Positions 1-9,770 are shown, counted from the first letter of the stretch. The stretch: 63,701 nucleotides of DNA from Planctomycetia bacterium (GCA_030537455.1 JAUNMR010000004.1:104746-168446); one strand, 5' to 3'. Program-made: numbers and translations. The notes: a model not told the origin generated them from the sequence alone.

Positions 1-270
1 GTCGAGGCGAGACTGCTCTTTTTGGGACGAAAAAAGCGACCATGGGCGGTCGCTCTGTTCCTGTCGTTGGCGTGCTGTCCGCCCTTGGGCGCGCTCGCCT
101 CGTACTATTTCGCGCGCGTCTTTACCTCCATCATGAAGCAAGACGTCGCGACCGCGGCGTTCTATCTCGAAGAAACGCGCAAGACATTGCGCGGCGTCGC
201 GGTCTTGGTCTTTATCGCTATGTGTCTATTTCTACTACGATTAGCGCTCATTGACGTTTACGAGGGATAA
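1..270 (+). CDS. C-terminal part of a membrane protein, cut by the left edge
   Basis: The frame is open from the first base to a TAA at 268-270, and no ribosome-binding site precedes the first possible start (TTG at 22), so this is probably the end of a longer gene. The visible 82-90 residues hold two hydrophobic segments, one around residues 8-30 from the TTG and one around 57-78. They are separated by a polar stretch with several Lys, Glu and Arg residues, which suggests two membrane spans with a short loop. No family is recognised. It converges with the J-like/MshEN gene, whose stop lies about 35 bases away. It could also be a complete small membrane protein starting at the TTG. Confidence 0.45.
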   Translation, partial: VEARLLFLGRKKRPWAVALFLSLACCPPLGALASYYFARVFTSIMKQDVATAAFYLEETRKTLRGVAVLVFIAMCLFLLRLALIDVYEG

Positions 271-305
271 CCGTAGCGACGTCGAGGCGTTCGCCCCACG
301 CGGCG

Positions 306-1349
306 TTATTCCTCGTCTTCCGCTACCGTCGCCGGCGCGCATTTCCACATAATGCCCGCGACGATCGCGCCCACGACAATGCCCGCGGGGAGCATGACCA
401 CGGCGCTGGGACGCCTTAAAATAAAGTAAAGCGCGAACATACAGATCATGAAGCTGAAGTTAAACCCGACAATGGCAAGTTTAATTCTGTTCTTTCTCGC
501 CGCAGGGGTATAGTACGTCTTCTCCGCCGCCTGTTTTTTCGCGACAGGCTTAGTTTTTTCAGCCTTCGCGCTGGTATTCTCTGACTCGGAAGAGTCGCGC
601 TTAACGATCCGTTGTACGGCGTCGCGCGGGTAATATTTCGCAATAGCGGCGTTGATCTGCTGTGGCGTACAGATCGCACACCTCACGGGAATTTCGAAGA
701 GCATTCTCAGTTCGTCTTCCACGTCGATACTAATCGGCTCCGGCGATGCGAGAATGAGCTTGCCCATATCGGACATGACGGGTACAAAGGAGTGCTGTCT
801 TGCCGTGACGGGGTTTATTTGAGGCGCGTAAAATTCGTCGACCGGAACGTCGTCGAGATTCACAAATGGCAGACCGAGAGATTCCGCATAGGCGACCATA
901 ATCCTTTCGGGGTCGGCCGCCTTCTGCTGCAAGAGCGCCTGATGCAGATCGACTCCGACCGCGTCGCTAAAAGCCTTGGCCTTTTTGATCTGGTCGGGCG
1001 AAACGATTGATTCCTCGCGCAAAATCGCCTCAAAAGAGCGACGACCATACGCGTCGGTCTGACTTTGTCCCTCGACTTTACGACCAAGCTGGTGGTCATA
1101 TTCCGCTTTGCGCTCCGCATCGGTCAGACAGAGCATCGCGCGCACAAGTTCATTGAGGAGCGCTTGTGATTCTTCGATATAATCGCCGGTCGCGTATTTA
1201 CGAACGTGCTCATTGAGTTGCTGATAACGTTCGCGAATTAGTTTCGGATCGTCGACGAAATCATTGAATTTCAGAAGTTGATAGTAATTTAACGGTCGGG
1301 TTGGCACCGTGATTTTCAGCCAATCACGATAGACGTCGAGTTCTGCCAT
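306..1349 (-). CDS. J-domain-like plus MshEN (type II secretion ATPase N-terminal) domain protein
   Basis: Residues 15-95 resemble the planctomycete J-like module that ends in a DnaJ-type YDxxLG sequence (AEYDHQLGRK). Residues 105-245 match the MshEN/GspE N-terminal fold: 'FEAILREESIVSPDQI' opens it, followed by a GLPFVNLDDVPVD segment and the late 'AKYYPRD'. In GspE/PilB ATPases this domain contacts the assembly platform or binds cyclic di-GMP, but there is no ATPase domain here. A Lys/Ala-rich linker (about 250-280) leads to two C-terminal membrane spans, so the soluble domains are probably cytoplasmic and tethered to the inner membrane. A GAGG ribosome-binding site precedes the ATG. The role is unknown; a link to secretion or pilus signalling is inference. 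Confidence 0.7.
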   Translation of the reverse strand: MAELDVYRDWLKITVPTRPLNYYQLLKFNDFVDDPKLIRERYQQLNEHVRKYATGDYIEESQALLNELVRAMLCLTDAERKAEYDHQLGRKVEGQSQTDAYGRRSFEAILREESIVSPDQIKKAKAFSDAVGVDLHQALLQQKAADPERIMVAYAESLGLPFVNLDDVPVDEFYAPQINPVTARQHSFVPVMSDMGKLILASPEPISIDVEDELRMLFEIPVRCAICTPQQINAAIAKYYPRDAVQRIVKRDSSESENTSAKAEKTKPVAKKQAAEKTYYTPAARKNRIKLAIVGFNFSFMICMFALYFILRRPSAVVMLPAGIVVGAIVAGIMWKCAPATVAEDEE

Positions 1350-1675
1350 TTCGCGTAGTTCCTCAAAAGGTCGACGACGTCAAGGACGTCGGTTCAAGAA
1401 TCCCATCCGGTCGCGCGCCAGGAAAGCGCCGACGCCACGACCATGGCGTTAGTATATATCGAACGCATGAGAATCGCAAGTGAAACGCGCGCTTTTCCAT
1501 CGGTTTTTCACTCTTGCACGCGCGCCTATTTATTATTTATGAGCGCTCGCTATAATAGAGACGTTACACTCCAAACGACTTAGGTCGTCGCGCGACTGCA
1601 TAACGATAGTGCAATGGCGTCGCGCAACCTGAGTCGTACTCAACCTTTGACGCGTACGTTAGAAACGAGACGACA
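1350..1675. other. Divergent intergenic region upstream of panD
   Basis: This 326-base stretch separates the divergent MshEN and panD genes. It holds a clear TATAAT box at 1551-1556 on the plus strand and an AT-rich patch at about 1527-1540. I see no coding frame with a ribosome-binding site and no convincing RNA gene. Confidence 0.5.
1529..1556 (+). promoter_or_regulatory. Candidate promoter for panD
   Basis: A perfect TATAAT lies at 1551-1556. The best -35 at a 16-base spacing is TTTATT (1529-1534), a weak match. The transcript would have a leader of roughly 110 bases before panD. Confidence 0.4.
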
Positions 1676-2026
1676 ATGCGACGCACAATGTTAAAGTCTA
1701 AGATCCACCGCGCTACCCTCACGGAATGCTTTCTCGAGTATGAAGGGAGTATCGCAATTGACTCCGACCTGCTCAAAGCCGCCGATATTCTGCCTGGGGA
1801 GCTGGTACACGTGCTCAATGTCAATAACGGCGCGAGACTCGTGACCTACGCGATCGAAGCGCCCGCCGGTTCTGGCGTCGTCATGCTCAACGGTCCAGCC
1901 GCGCGCCAAGGGTACAAAGGGGACGTCCTGGTCATTATTACCTATGCGGAATATGAGGAGCAGGAATTACATAACTATCGCGCAAAGGTCGTTAAAGTCG
2001 ACGCGCAAAATCGTGTGAAAGAATAA
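1676..2026 (+). CDS. panD: Aspartate 1-decarboxylase
   Basis: PanD converts L-aspartate to beta-alanine for pantothenate and coenzyme A synthesis. The 116-residue product has the family's usual length and opening (MLKSKIHRATLTE). It contains the Gly-Ser self-cleavage site within YEGSIAID near residues 23-30; the proenzyme cuts itself there to make the pyruvoyl cofactor. Other conserved parts are 'GARLVTYAI' with Tyr and Arg near the active site, and the 'GPAAR' loop. The start at 1676 keeps the usual few residues before MLKSK. An SDR gene follows 68 bases later in the same direction and may be cotranscribed, ending at the hairpin at 2927-2963. The assignment is secure from sequence. Confidence 0.93.
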   Translation: MRRTMLKSKIHRATLTECFLEYEGSIAIDSDLLKAADILPGELVHVLNVNNGARLVTYAIEAPAGSGVVMLNGPAARQGYKGDVLVIITYAEYEEQELHNYRAKVVKVDAQNRVKE

Positions 2027-2094
2027 ACCTCGACGCGCCGCGTGCACGGCGCCTTAGCTCTTCTCTTATCGACTGTGCGATTAAGGTTTCGGTC

Positions 2095-2883
2095 ATGGAT
2101 AATGCAAGTTATTTGAACGAACTGTTCGGAATGAATGGTCAAGTCGCTGTGGTTATCGGAGGCGCCGGCGCGCTGGGAACAGCGCTCGCGCGCGGTCTTG
2201 GTAAAAACGGCGCGAAAGTCGTCGTCGCCGGCGGGCACGAACAGAGCAGTCGCGCCACGGCGGAGCAACTTCAGAGCGAAGGAATCGAGGCGTTTGCACA
2301 GCAGGTCAATGTGACGGATCGAGAGTCGCTCCTGGCGTTACGCGCTCGCGCGTTAGAGCTCACCGGTCAGGTCGATATGCTCGTGAACTGCGCGGGCATT
2401 AACGCTGGTAGTTCCTTCCTCGACGTCGACGCGGAGCAGTGGGATACGATCTTTAGCGTCAATCTCAAGGGGGTTATGCTAGCCTGTCAGGTCTTTATTG
2501 AAGCAATGCTCACGAATCGCGACGGGGGCGCTATCCTCAATATCGGTAGCGTCAACTCCGACCGTCCGCTCTCGCGAGTCTTTGCCTACGCCGCGAGTAA
2601 GGCGGGCGTCGTTAATTTAACGCGTAATATCGCACAAGAGTACGGCGCACAGGGAATACGGTGCAACGTACTGTGCCCGGGGTTCTTCCCCGCGAAACAG
2701 AATCAACAGTTGCTCGACCAGAAGAGAGTCGAAAATATCATGAACGGCACCCCCATGCGACGCTACGGCGACCCAAGCGAGCTGGTCGGAGCCGCTATTG
2801 CGCTACTGGCAAAGAACGCGGGAAGCTACATCACAGGTTCGGCGCTGTACGTCGACGGCGGTTTTACCGCAAGTTGGTTCTAA
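2095..2883 (+). CDS. Short-chain dehydrogenase/reductase (SDR) family oxidoreductase
   Basis: This is a classical SDR of 262 residues. The nucleotide-binding glycine loop is GGAGALGTALA near residues 22-32, with a serine-free 'AGGHEQ' after beta-2. The NCAGIN structural motif is near 97-102. The catalytic Ser is in 'NIGSVNS' and the Tyr-Lys pair in YAASK near 166-170. The C-terminal 'YVDGGFTA' closes the fold. The family oxidises or reduces sugar, polyol or keto-acid substrates with NAD(P)H. The overall look is close to gluconate 5-dehydrogenase or D-mannonate oxidoreductase-like SDRs, but the substrate cannot be read from the sequence. It lies downstream of panD and just before an intrinsic terminator. 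Confidence 0.85.
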   Translation: MDNASYLNELFGMNGQVAVVIGGAGALGTALARGLGKNGAKVVVAGGHEQSSRATAEQLQSEGIEAFAQQVNVTDRESLLALRARALELTGQVDMLVNCAGINAGSSFLDVDAEQWDTIFSVNLKGVMLACQVFIEAMLTNRDGGAILNIGSVNSDRPLSRVFAYAASKAGVVNLTRNIAQEYGAQGIRCNVLCPGFFPAKQNQQLLDQKRVENIMNGTPMRRYGDPSELVGAAIALLAKNAGSYITGSALYVDGGFTASWF

Positions 2884-2926
2884 AGCCCATGAGCACGTCT
2901 CTTACATTGCGTCTAAAGCTCTTTGG

Positions 2927-2963
2927 CGTCACGCGCGTGCGAAGTCATGCGCATGACGTTTTT
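2927..2963 (+). terminator. Intrinsic terminator after the SDR gene
   Basis: A 13-base stem with one mismatch (2927-2939 with 2946-2958) closes a six-base loop and is followed directly by TTTTT at 2959-2963. It lies 44 bases after the SDR stop codon. Confidence 0.75.
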
Positions 2964-3099
2964 AATATCTATTATTGCCTCTTTGGCTTTGTTTATTTGT
3001 CATAAATTTTCCCCTTAGCTAGACATTTTTTCATTGTATTTAAGGTAAACACATAGATATCAACACTAAGAGACTCTCTTTTTCTTTATGTTATTTATC

Positions 3100-3127
3100 T
3101 TGACTAGCGGTTAATTTTATGTATAAT
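3100..3127 (+). promoter_or_regulatory. Strong sigma-70-type promoter for the giant surface protein
   Basis: TTGACT (3100-3105) and TATAAT (3122-3127) are separated by 16 bases in an AT-rich region. A leader of about 120 bases follows, with an AGAGG ribosome-binding site just before the ATG at 3255. The rest of the 2884-3254 gap holds only the upstream terminator and AT-rich sequence. Confidence 0.75.
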
Positions 3128-3254
3128 GAACGCGTTTCGTTCTTATCTCTATCAAGCTGAAACGTCATTGTGACGGGGATAGGGAGCGCCGCAGCGTTGA
3201 CGTCTGTGCGCATAAATAAACATATCGTTTCAACCAAAGATAAGAGGTTATTCA

Positions 3255-6200
3255 ATGTCGTCTTATACCAACGTTCTCGCTAGTCAACTTCGTCGTTTCT
3301 TTGCCTCTAATGCGTCGCGAGAGGGCGGTACGCGCACACGCGCGCAAAACGCTAGGAAGTTAAAACTCGAGAATCTAGAGTCGCGCGAAATGCTCAGCGT
3401 ATCGCCCGTGGACTATCAGACGCTTCAACAGACCTACGACCAACTGCAACTGACGCCAGATTACGATCAGGTCAATCTTATCGAACTTTCGGAACTCTCG
3501 GCGCAGTCGTTGCAAGAGGCGCTCAATCAAGCGGCGCAAACCGAGCAGGACGACGTCATCGTTCTCAATACGGAACTGTTCGCCAACCAGCGTCTGGAAC
3601 TCAACGATACGACCATTACCGTCAACGTCGATTCACTCACTCATGGCGACGTCTATATTCTTTCCTACGGTCAGGAACGCGCGAGTATCGCCGTAAACGA
3701 GACGCAACTAAGCTTTGACGTGCGCTCTGGCAACGTTTTCCTCGGCGGCGTCGATTTCGTTGACATTGCCAGCCCGAAATTACTTTACCAAGTCTCCAAC
3801 TCTCTGGCGGTCGACGCGCCACAGATGCAATTCACCGGTCAGGATCTTGGGTACTACAGCGTTAGCGGGGAGGATCTCGCGGTTCTCTATTCTCCCGACT
3901 ACTACACGCAAATTGCCAAAAACCAGATTCGGAACGCCTTTACCGTTAAGAATGGACTCAGCGACAATGGTAATGTGACTAATTCGGTCAATTCCAACGA
4001 CTACGCCGTGCTCTTTATCGGAGGATACGACGCCGACAATTTGAGAGATTATTATTACGACGTCTTGGTCGACGTCTATAAAACGTTGACCGTTAACTAC
4101 AATATCGCGCCCCAGAACGTCTACGTGCTGTATGCCGACGGAGACACGACCGGCACGTCGATTAATCGCGGCTCTACCCAAACCAGCGATATGCGCTTTG
4201 CCACCGATCTCGGTTCCACCGTACTTGCCGCTAATAGCGCCAATTTGAATTCGACCTTCAGCACAATTAGTTCCAAGGTGAATTCCGACTCGCACGTCTT
4301 ACTATGGACCTATGACCACGGTAGCGGCGAAGAAAACGATCCGAACGACTACTACGATTACCTCGTCGGCTGGGATTCTTTCCTTCTGGGCTCGACAGTG
4401 CGCGACGCAGTCTACCAAATCAAGACCGGGTACGTCACGTGTGCGTTTGGACAATGCTTCTCCGGCGGTATTTTAGACGATATCCTCAACCCCGCCACCG
4501 GTCAAACTTACAGCTCATACAACGGCTCCGCTGTCTTTTGCGGAGGAGCCGCGGCTAATCACTACGAAGTCTCATGGACTTACCTCGGCTCCACGACCAG
4601 TGGATATATCCAGGCCTTTAACGACGGATTAAGACTCTACTCCATGACAGACGACCTGTTCGCCTACGCGGAAGAAAATAACCCGTTCTTGCCCGAGGAA
4701 GTTTATGAAAACAACAAGGGAACTTGGGTTGACGACGCCGTTGAACACTCATGGCACGCTGGCGCGAACTTCAGTATCTTCAATTCTGAATATGAGTCCA
4801 CACAATGGGTTGTCACCACTACCGAAGACTCCTATACCACGCCGGGCTCGCTACGATACTGTCTCAATAATGCAAATGACGGCGACACGATTACCTTCGA
4901 TGAATCTCTCTCGGGCGAGACGATTTATCTTGATTATAGTCTGAACGTCTACGCCGACGTCACTATCGACGCGACGAATCTCACGGACAGGATTATTATT
5001 GACGGTCAAGGCCTATCGCGAGGAATGTATATTGCGACCTATGGCGAAGTTAATCTGCTCGGTCTAGAATTCAAAGATTGCTATAGCACAGGCTATGGCG
5101 GCGCAATTTACTCATACAATACTACGCTTGACGTCTTAGATTGCGCCTTTAACGACAATTACGCCGCCTATTGCGGTTCTGCAATTTACGTCGTCAATTC
5201 GTCTGATTCCGCCACGACGGTGGTTAATGACTCTTCATTCGTCAACAATAACGGTTGCGCCGCGGTCTACGTCAATCATAATAATCCTACGGCTTATGGT
5301 TACATTGCCTCCTGCTTCTTCGACAACAATGCCGCTGGCGTGTACCTCAGCGGTAACTTCGAAGATGGAGAATTCGATCTATACGACACGGTTATTATCG
5401 GACGCGACGGCTCGGGAAACGGCGTGACGATCACCGCTAAAGCCCAGGATGTTTCCCTTTACGGTTGCGTCATTGATTCATGCTATGACGGGATCTATCT
5501 CAGCGGTGAAGCCACTGTCACCGTCGCTGATAGCGTGCTTTCGAATAATACGTTTGGTTTCTACCAAAGCAACGCAAACTCTGAAGCCTACATTTCCGAC
5601 AGCTCGATTATTAACAATACAACCGGTCTTTATCAATACAAAGGCGACGCCGTACTGGCTTCGAGCTTCGTCCAAGGGAACATTGGTCATGGTCTGTACC
5701 TGGCTAGTAACGCTTCTGCTACCGTTTATAATAGCGTCATTAGCGACAATAGCGGCGCCTGGGGCGGTGGAATTGAACTTTATGGCAATCTAACGCTCGT
5801 CAATTCCACGGTAACGAACAACCATGCAAGTTCAGCCGGCGGTGGAATCGATCTGGACGGTAACGCAACGCTCAACGTCTACAATTCGATCATCGCTAAC
5901 AACACTTGTGCAAATACCAGTCGTAACGACCTCTATCTCTTTTCCAGTACCGCTCAAGCCTATGCCTACAATACGCTATCGAGTTTTACCGCCTGGACAG
6001 ACAGTTCGAACGACTACGAATACGACGCCAGTCTGCCGCTCTTTGTTAACGCTGACGCGCAAGATTATCGTCTAGCTACCGGTTCACAAGCCGTTAATAA
6101 AGGCGACGTTCAATACCAAGTAAGCTCCGTTGACGTCATACAGAATCCGCGTTCGTACGGTTCTACAATTGACCTAGGAGCCTATGAATATCAAGGTTCA

Positions 6201-9200
6201 AACGATCCACAATCATCCTTCTATTTCAACGAGCTAACTGGAAGCTGTTTGGTCGGTAGCCCTGTACTTGTGAGAATAAGTCCTGCGAACGCCACGGCGA
6301 CTTACCAATGGTACTACGCAAGTTCCAAGAGCGCGGCAAATTGGACGACAATTGAAGGCGCTACAGAGGCTAGTTATATCCCTACAAGCGACCTGATCGG
6401 CAAGTACCTCAAGGTCGTCGTCACCGGCGTCGGGGAATACGAGAATTCACCGTCGCTCGCCATATCGCGCGCTATCGCGGCGCGCCTAGAAGCGCCGGAA
6501 CTTACCGTTAAGAGCGAGAAGACCTCCACAAACGCCGTTACACTCAATTGGAACGCCGTTACGCATATTCGTGGGTATGAGCTCCAGTACAAGAGTTCAT
6601 ATGACTACGGTTGGACTACGATTAGCGATATCGCCAAGAACGCAACCTCCTATACCATTACTGATCTTGACCCTGATACCACGTACCAGTTCCGCGTTAA
6701 GGTCACCGGTAACAATACTACATACAATGACTCTCCATACTCCGATATAGTTTCGGAAACTACTGTGTCGTCACAACTTAGTTCGGTTACGATCAGTGGC
6801 GATCTATCCGTTGGAAACGCCGTTGCCGCTAGTATTACGCCGGAGCAAGCAACCGTGACCTACCAGTGGTACGCCGCAACCTCGCCAAATGCAACGACTT
6901 GGACAAAGATCGCCGGCGCTACCGACGCAAGCTTCGCGCCTACCGACGCCAGACTTAATAAGTACCTCAAAGTCGTCGTCACCGGTACCGGCGTCTACCA
7001 AGGACAACGCGTGGAAGCGATCTCCGATAACGTGGTGTGGACGAAATTGGCGCCGCCGACGCTGACCGTCGATAGCGTCGACGACTCCTCTGTCACGCTC
7101 AATTGGAACGCGGTCGATCATATTCGCGGATACCAGATTCAGTACATGCCCACAAGCGGTTCCAGTTGGAGTACGATCAGCGATATTGCCAAGACAGCGA
7201 CTTCGTATACTGTTACGGATCTGAACTCCAATACAAGTTATCAGTTCCGCATTATGGTCACCGGTAACAACACGTACTACTACGACTCTGATTACTCCAA
7301 CGCGGTAAGCGCAACTACCACTAGCGCTCAACTGAGCGCGGTAACGCTCAGTGGCGACCTGGCCGTTGGAAACGCCGTGAACGCTAGCATTACGCCTCAA
7401 AACGCCACTGTGACCTATCAGTGGTACGCCGCGACTTCTAAGACCGCGACGACCTGGACAAAGATCGCCGGCGCTACCGACGCAAGCTTTATGCCAACCG
7501 ACGCCAGACTCAATAAGTACCTCAAAGTCGTCGTCACCGGTACCGGCGCCTACCAAGGGCAAAGCGCGGAAGCGATCTCCGAACGCGTGGTATGGACAAA
7601 ACTAGTCGCGCCGACCCTCACTGTCGACGCCGACCAAACGACCGAAAACTCCATTACGCTCAACTGGAACCAGGTTACGCATATTCGTAGCTATCAGATC
7701 CAGTACAAGGAGTCGAGCGCCTCCGATTGGACGACGATCAGTGGAATCGCGACAAGCGCGACCTCATATACCGTCGCCGACCTGACGCAGGGAGTCGCCT
7801 ACGACTTCAGAATTATGGTCACTGGTAATAACACCTACTACTACGACTCCGATTACTCCGAAGCAGTGAGCGCAACTACCACTAGCGCTCAACTGAGCGC
7901 GGTAACAATCAGTGGCGACCTGACCGTTGGAAACGCCGTGAACGCTAGCATTACGCCTCAAAACGCCACTGTGACCTATCAGTGGTACGCCGCGACTTCT
8001 AAGACCGCGACGACCTGGACAAAGATCGCCGGCGCTACCGACGCAAGCTTTATGCCAACCGACGCCAGACTCAATAAGTACCTCAAAGTCGTCGTCACCG
8101 GTACCGGCGCCTACCAAGGGCAAAGCGCGGAAGCGATCTCCGAACGCGTGGTATGGACAAAACTAGTCGCGCCGACCCTCACTGTCGACGCCGACCAAAC
8201 GACCGAAAACTCCATTACGCTCAACTGGAACCAGGTTACGCATATTCGTAGCTATCAGATCCAGTACAAGGAGTCGAGCGCCTCCGATTGGACGACGATC
8301 AGTGGAATCGCGACAAGCGCGACCTCATATACCGTCGCCGACCTGACGCAGGGCGTCGCCTACGACTTCAGAATTATGGTCACTGGTAATAACACTTACT
8401 ACTACGACTCCGATTACTCCGAAGCGGTGAGCGCAACTACCACTAGCGCTCAACTGAGCGCGGTAACGCTCAGTGGCGACCTGGCCGTTGGAAACGCCGT
8501 GAACGCTAGCATTACGCCTCAAAACGCCACTGTGACCTATCAGTGGTACGCCGCGACTTCTAAGACCGCGACGACCTGGACAAAGATCGCCGGCGCTACC
8601 GACGCAAGCTTTATGCCAACCGACGCCAGACTCAATAAGTACCTCAAAGTCGTCGTCACCGGTACCGGCGCCTACCAAGGGCAAAGCGCGGAAGCGATCT
8701 CCGAACGCGTGGTATGGACAAAACTAGTCGCGCCGACCCTCACTGTCGACGCCGACCAAACGACCGAAAACTCCATTACGCTCAACTGGAACCAGGTTAC
8801 GCATATTCGTAGCTATCAGATCCAGTACAAGGAGTCGAGCGCCTCCGATTGGACGACGATCAGTGGAATCGCGACAAGCGCGACCTCATATACCGTCGCC
8901 GACCTGACGCAGGGAGTCTCCTACGACTTCAGAATTATGGTCACTGGCAATAACACGTACTACTACGACTCCGATTACTCTGCAACCGTAACAGAACAAA
9001 CGACGGCTCATAATTACGAACTCGAAGCGATTGCCGTATACGGCTCCTATGAAGTCGACGGGCGCGTTGTCGCCGTACTGAGCGACCCGAACGCAACGGC
9101 GACTTACCAGTGGTACCGCGCCGCCTCCGCGACCGCTAGCGCCGGTTCCTGGTCGACCATTACCAGTGCGACCGGTTCGACCTATACGCCGACCACTGCC

Positions 9201-9644
9201 GATATCGGCAAATACCTCAAGGTCGTCGCCACCGGCTCCGGCGTCTACTCCGGTTCGGTCACAGCAATCGCCCCCACGAACGTCTTTGCCGTACTCGACG
9301 CCCCGATAATTAACAGCGCGACGTCCACCTCGACCTCAGTCGCGCTCAAATGGTCGCGCGTGGCGCACATTCGTAGTTATCAGATCCAATACAAGGAATC
9401 GAGCGCCAATCGCTGGATTACGATTTCCGATCTGCCGACGAGCTCCACGACCTATACGATCGCGAACCTTATGCCGGATACGAGTTACGACTTCCGCATT
9501 CTCGTCACTGGCAATAACACGACCTACTACGGTTCCGATTACTCCGACGTCTTTAGATATCAAACCGCCCAGTGGTCCAACGCCGTTCTCGACGAGACCT
9601 TTGAGCAATTTGACTTCGACGACGATTTCTTCGTCGAACTATAA
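3255..9644 (+). CDS. Giant surface/secreted protein: LExRxLLS-type N-terminus, caspase-like domain, beta-helix, six Ig-like/FN3 pairs
   Basis: The product has 2129 residues. A basic N-terminus leads to LENLESREMLS (38-48), the planctomycete LEPR-XLL-type motif found on very large exported proteins. Residues about 245-410 look like a caspase/C13-type cysteine peptidase: a hydrophobic strand (AVLFIGGYDADN), then His355 in YDHGSG and Cys401 in GQCFSGG, 46 residues apart as in the caspase fold. From about 515 a CSLREA-like start (TTEDSYTTPGSLRYCL) opens a right-handed beta-helix rich in Asn, Ser and Tyr, which ends near 980 with a DLGAYEYQG sequence. Residues 985-2107 hold six tandem pairs of an Ig-like module (TYQWYAATS) and a fibronectin III module. 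The acidic tail ends FDDDFFVEL. No dockerin or sortase signal is visible. A peptidase role is inferred from the two residues only; adhesion or polymer binding by the rest is plausible. Confidence 0.85.
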   Translation: MSSYTNVLASQLRRFFASNASREGGTRTRAQNARKLKLENLESREMLSVSPVDYQTLQQTYDQLQLTPDYDQVNLIELSELSAQSLQEALNQAAQTEQDDVIVLNTELFANQRLELNDTTITVNVDSLTHGDVYILSYGQERASIAVNETQLSFDVRSGNVFLGGVDFVDIASPKLLYQVSNSLAVDAPQMQFTGQDLGYYSVSGEDLAVLYSPDYYTQIAKNQIRNAFTVKNGLSDNGNVTNSVNSNDYAVLFIGGYDADNLRDYYYDVLVDVYKTLTVNYNIAPQNVYVLYADGDTTGTSINRGSTQTSDMRFATDLGSTVLAANSANLNSTFSTISSKVNSDSHVLLWTYDHGSGEENDPNDYYDYLVGWDSFLLGSTVRDAVYQIKTGYVTCAFGQCFSGGILDDILNPATGQTYSSYNGSAVFCGGAAANHYEVSWTYLGSTTSGYIQAFNDGLRLYSMTDDLFAYAEENNPFLPEEVYENNKGTWVDDAVEHSWHAGANFSIFNSEYESTQWVVTTTEDSYTTPGSLRYCLNNANDGDTITFDESLSGETIYLDYSLNVYADVTIDATNLTDRIIIDGQGLSRGMYIATYGEVNLLGLEFKDCYSTGYGGAIYSYNTTLDVLDCAFNDNYAAYCGSAIYVVNSSDSATTVVNDSSFVNNNGCAAVYVNHNNPTAYGYIASCFFDNNAAGVYLSGNFEDGEFDLYDTVIIGRDGSGNGVTITAKAQDVSLYGCVIDSCYDGIYLSGEATVTVADSVLSNNTFGFYQSNANSEAYISDSSIINNTTGLYQYKGDAVLASSFVQGNIGHGLYLASNASATVYNSVISDNSGAWGGGIELYGNLTLVNSTVTNNHASSAGGGIDLDGNATLNVYNSIIANNTCANTSRNDLYLFSSTAQAYAYNTLSSFTAWTDSSNDYEYDASLPLFVNADAQDYRLATGSQAVNKGDVQYQVSSVDVIQNPRSYGSTIDLGAYEYQGSNDPQSSFYFNELTGSCLVGSPVLVRISPANATATYQWYYASSKSAANWTTIEGATEASYIPTSDLIGKYLKVVVTGVGEYENSPSLAISRAIAARLEAPELTVKSEKTSTNAVTLNWNAVTHIRGYELQYKSSYDYGWTTISDIAKNATSYTITDLDPDTTYQFRVKVTGNNTTYNDSPYSDIVSETTVSSQLSSVTISGDLSVGNAVAASITPEQATVTYQWYAATSPNATTWTKIAGATDASFAPTDARLNKYLKVVVTGTGVYQGQRVEAISDNVVWTKLAPPTLTVDSVDDSSVTLNWNAVDHIRGYQIQYMPTSGSSWSTISDIAKTATSYTVTDLNSNTSYQFRIMVTGNNTYYYDSDYSNAVSATTTSAQLSAVTLSGDLAVGNAVNASITPQNATVTYQWYAATSKTATTWTKIAGATDASFMPTDARLNKYLKVVVTGTGAYQGQSAEAISERVVWTKLVAPTLTVDADQTTENSITLNWNQVTHIRSYQIQYKESSASDWTTISGIATSATSYTVADLTQGVAYDFRIMVTGNNTYYYDSDYSEAVSATTTSAQLSAVTISGDLTVGNAVNASITPQNATVTYQWYAATSKTATTWTKIAGATDASFMPTDARLNKYLKVVVTGTGAYQGQSAEAISERVVWTKLVAPTLTVDADQTTENSITLNWNQVTHIRSYQIQYKESSASDWTTISGIATSATSYTVADLTQGVAYDFRIMVTGNNTYYYDSDYSEAVSATTTSAQLSAVTLSGDLAVGNAVNASITPQNATVTYQWYAATSKTATTWTKIAGATDASFMPTDARLNKYLKVVVTGTGAYQGQSAEAISERVVWTKLVAPTLTVDADQTTENSITLNWNQVTHIRSYQIQYKESSASDWTTISGIATSATSYTVADLTQGVSYDFRIMVTGNNTYYYDSDYSATVTEQTTAHNYELEAIAVYGSYEVDGRVVAVLSDPNATATYQWYRAASATASAGSWSTITSATGSTYTPTTADIGKYLKVVATGSGVYSGSVTAIAPTNVFAVLDAPIINSATSTSTSVALKWSRVAHIRSYQIQYKESSANRWITISDLPTSSTTYTIANLMPDTSYDFRILVTGNNTTYYGSDYSDVFRYQTAQWSNAVLDETFEQFDFDDDFFVEL
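6211..9575 (+). repeat. Six tandem Ig-like/FN3 coding repeats, three nearly identical
   Basis: Units begin near 6211, 6771, 7326, 7887, 8448 and 9006. The offset is 555 bases between units 2 and 3, and exactly 561 bases between units 3, 4 and 5. Units 3-5 (7326 to about 8985) differ at only scattered positions, such as the start of the TLSGDLAVG/TISGDLTVG segment. Units 1, 2 and 6 are clearly diverged. Each unit encodes one Ig-like module followed by one fibronectin III module. Confidence 0.9.
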
Positions 9645-9704
9645 GTTCGCCGGATGAGACAAGGGCAAGTCGTAGCTTTTTGACGGTTTTTTGAAAATTA
9701 GCGC

Positions 9705-9732
9705 TTGTCAAAGGAAGACGCGGCGCTATAAT
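9705..9732 (+). promoter_or_regulatory. Promoter of the tRNA-Ile gene
   Basis: TTGTCA (9705-9710) and TATAAT (9727-9732) have a 16-base spacer. The tRNA begins 38 bases after the -10 box. Confidence 0.75.
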
Positions 9733-9770
9733 CCTTGCGTTGTTAGCATGGCTATGTGCTAGCGACGCTT

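Noticed and set aside
6804..8684. Long minus-strand frames antisense to the Ig-like/FN3 repeats
   Set aside because: They recur with the 561-base repeat and follow from the codon pattern of the real plus-strand gene; no start signals.
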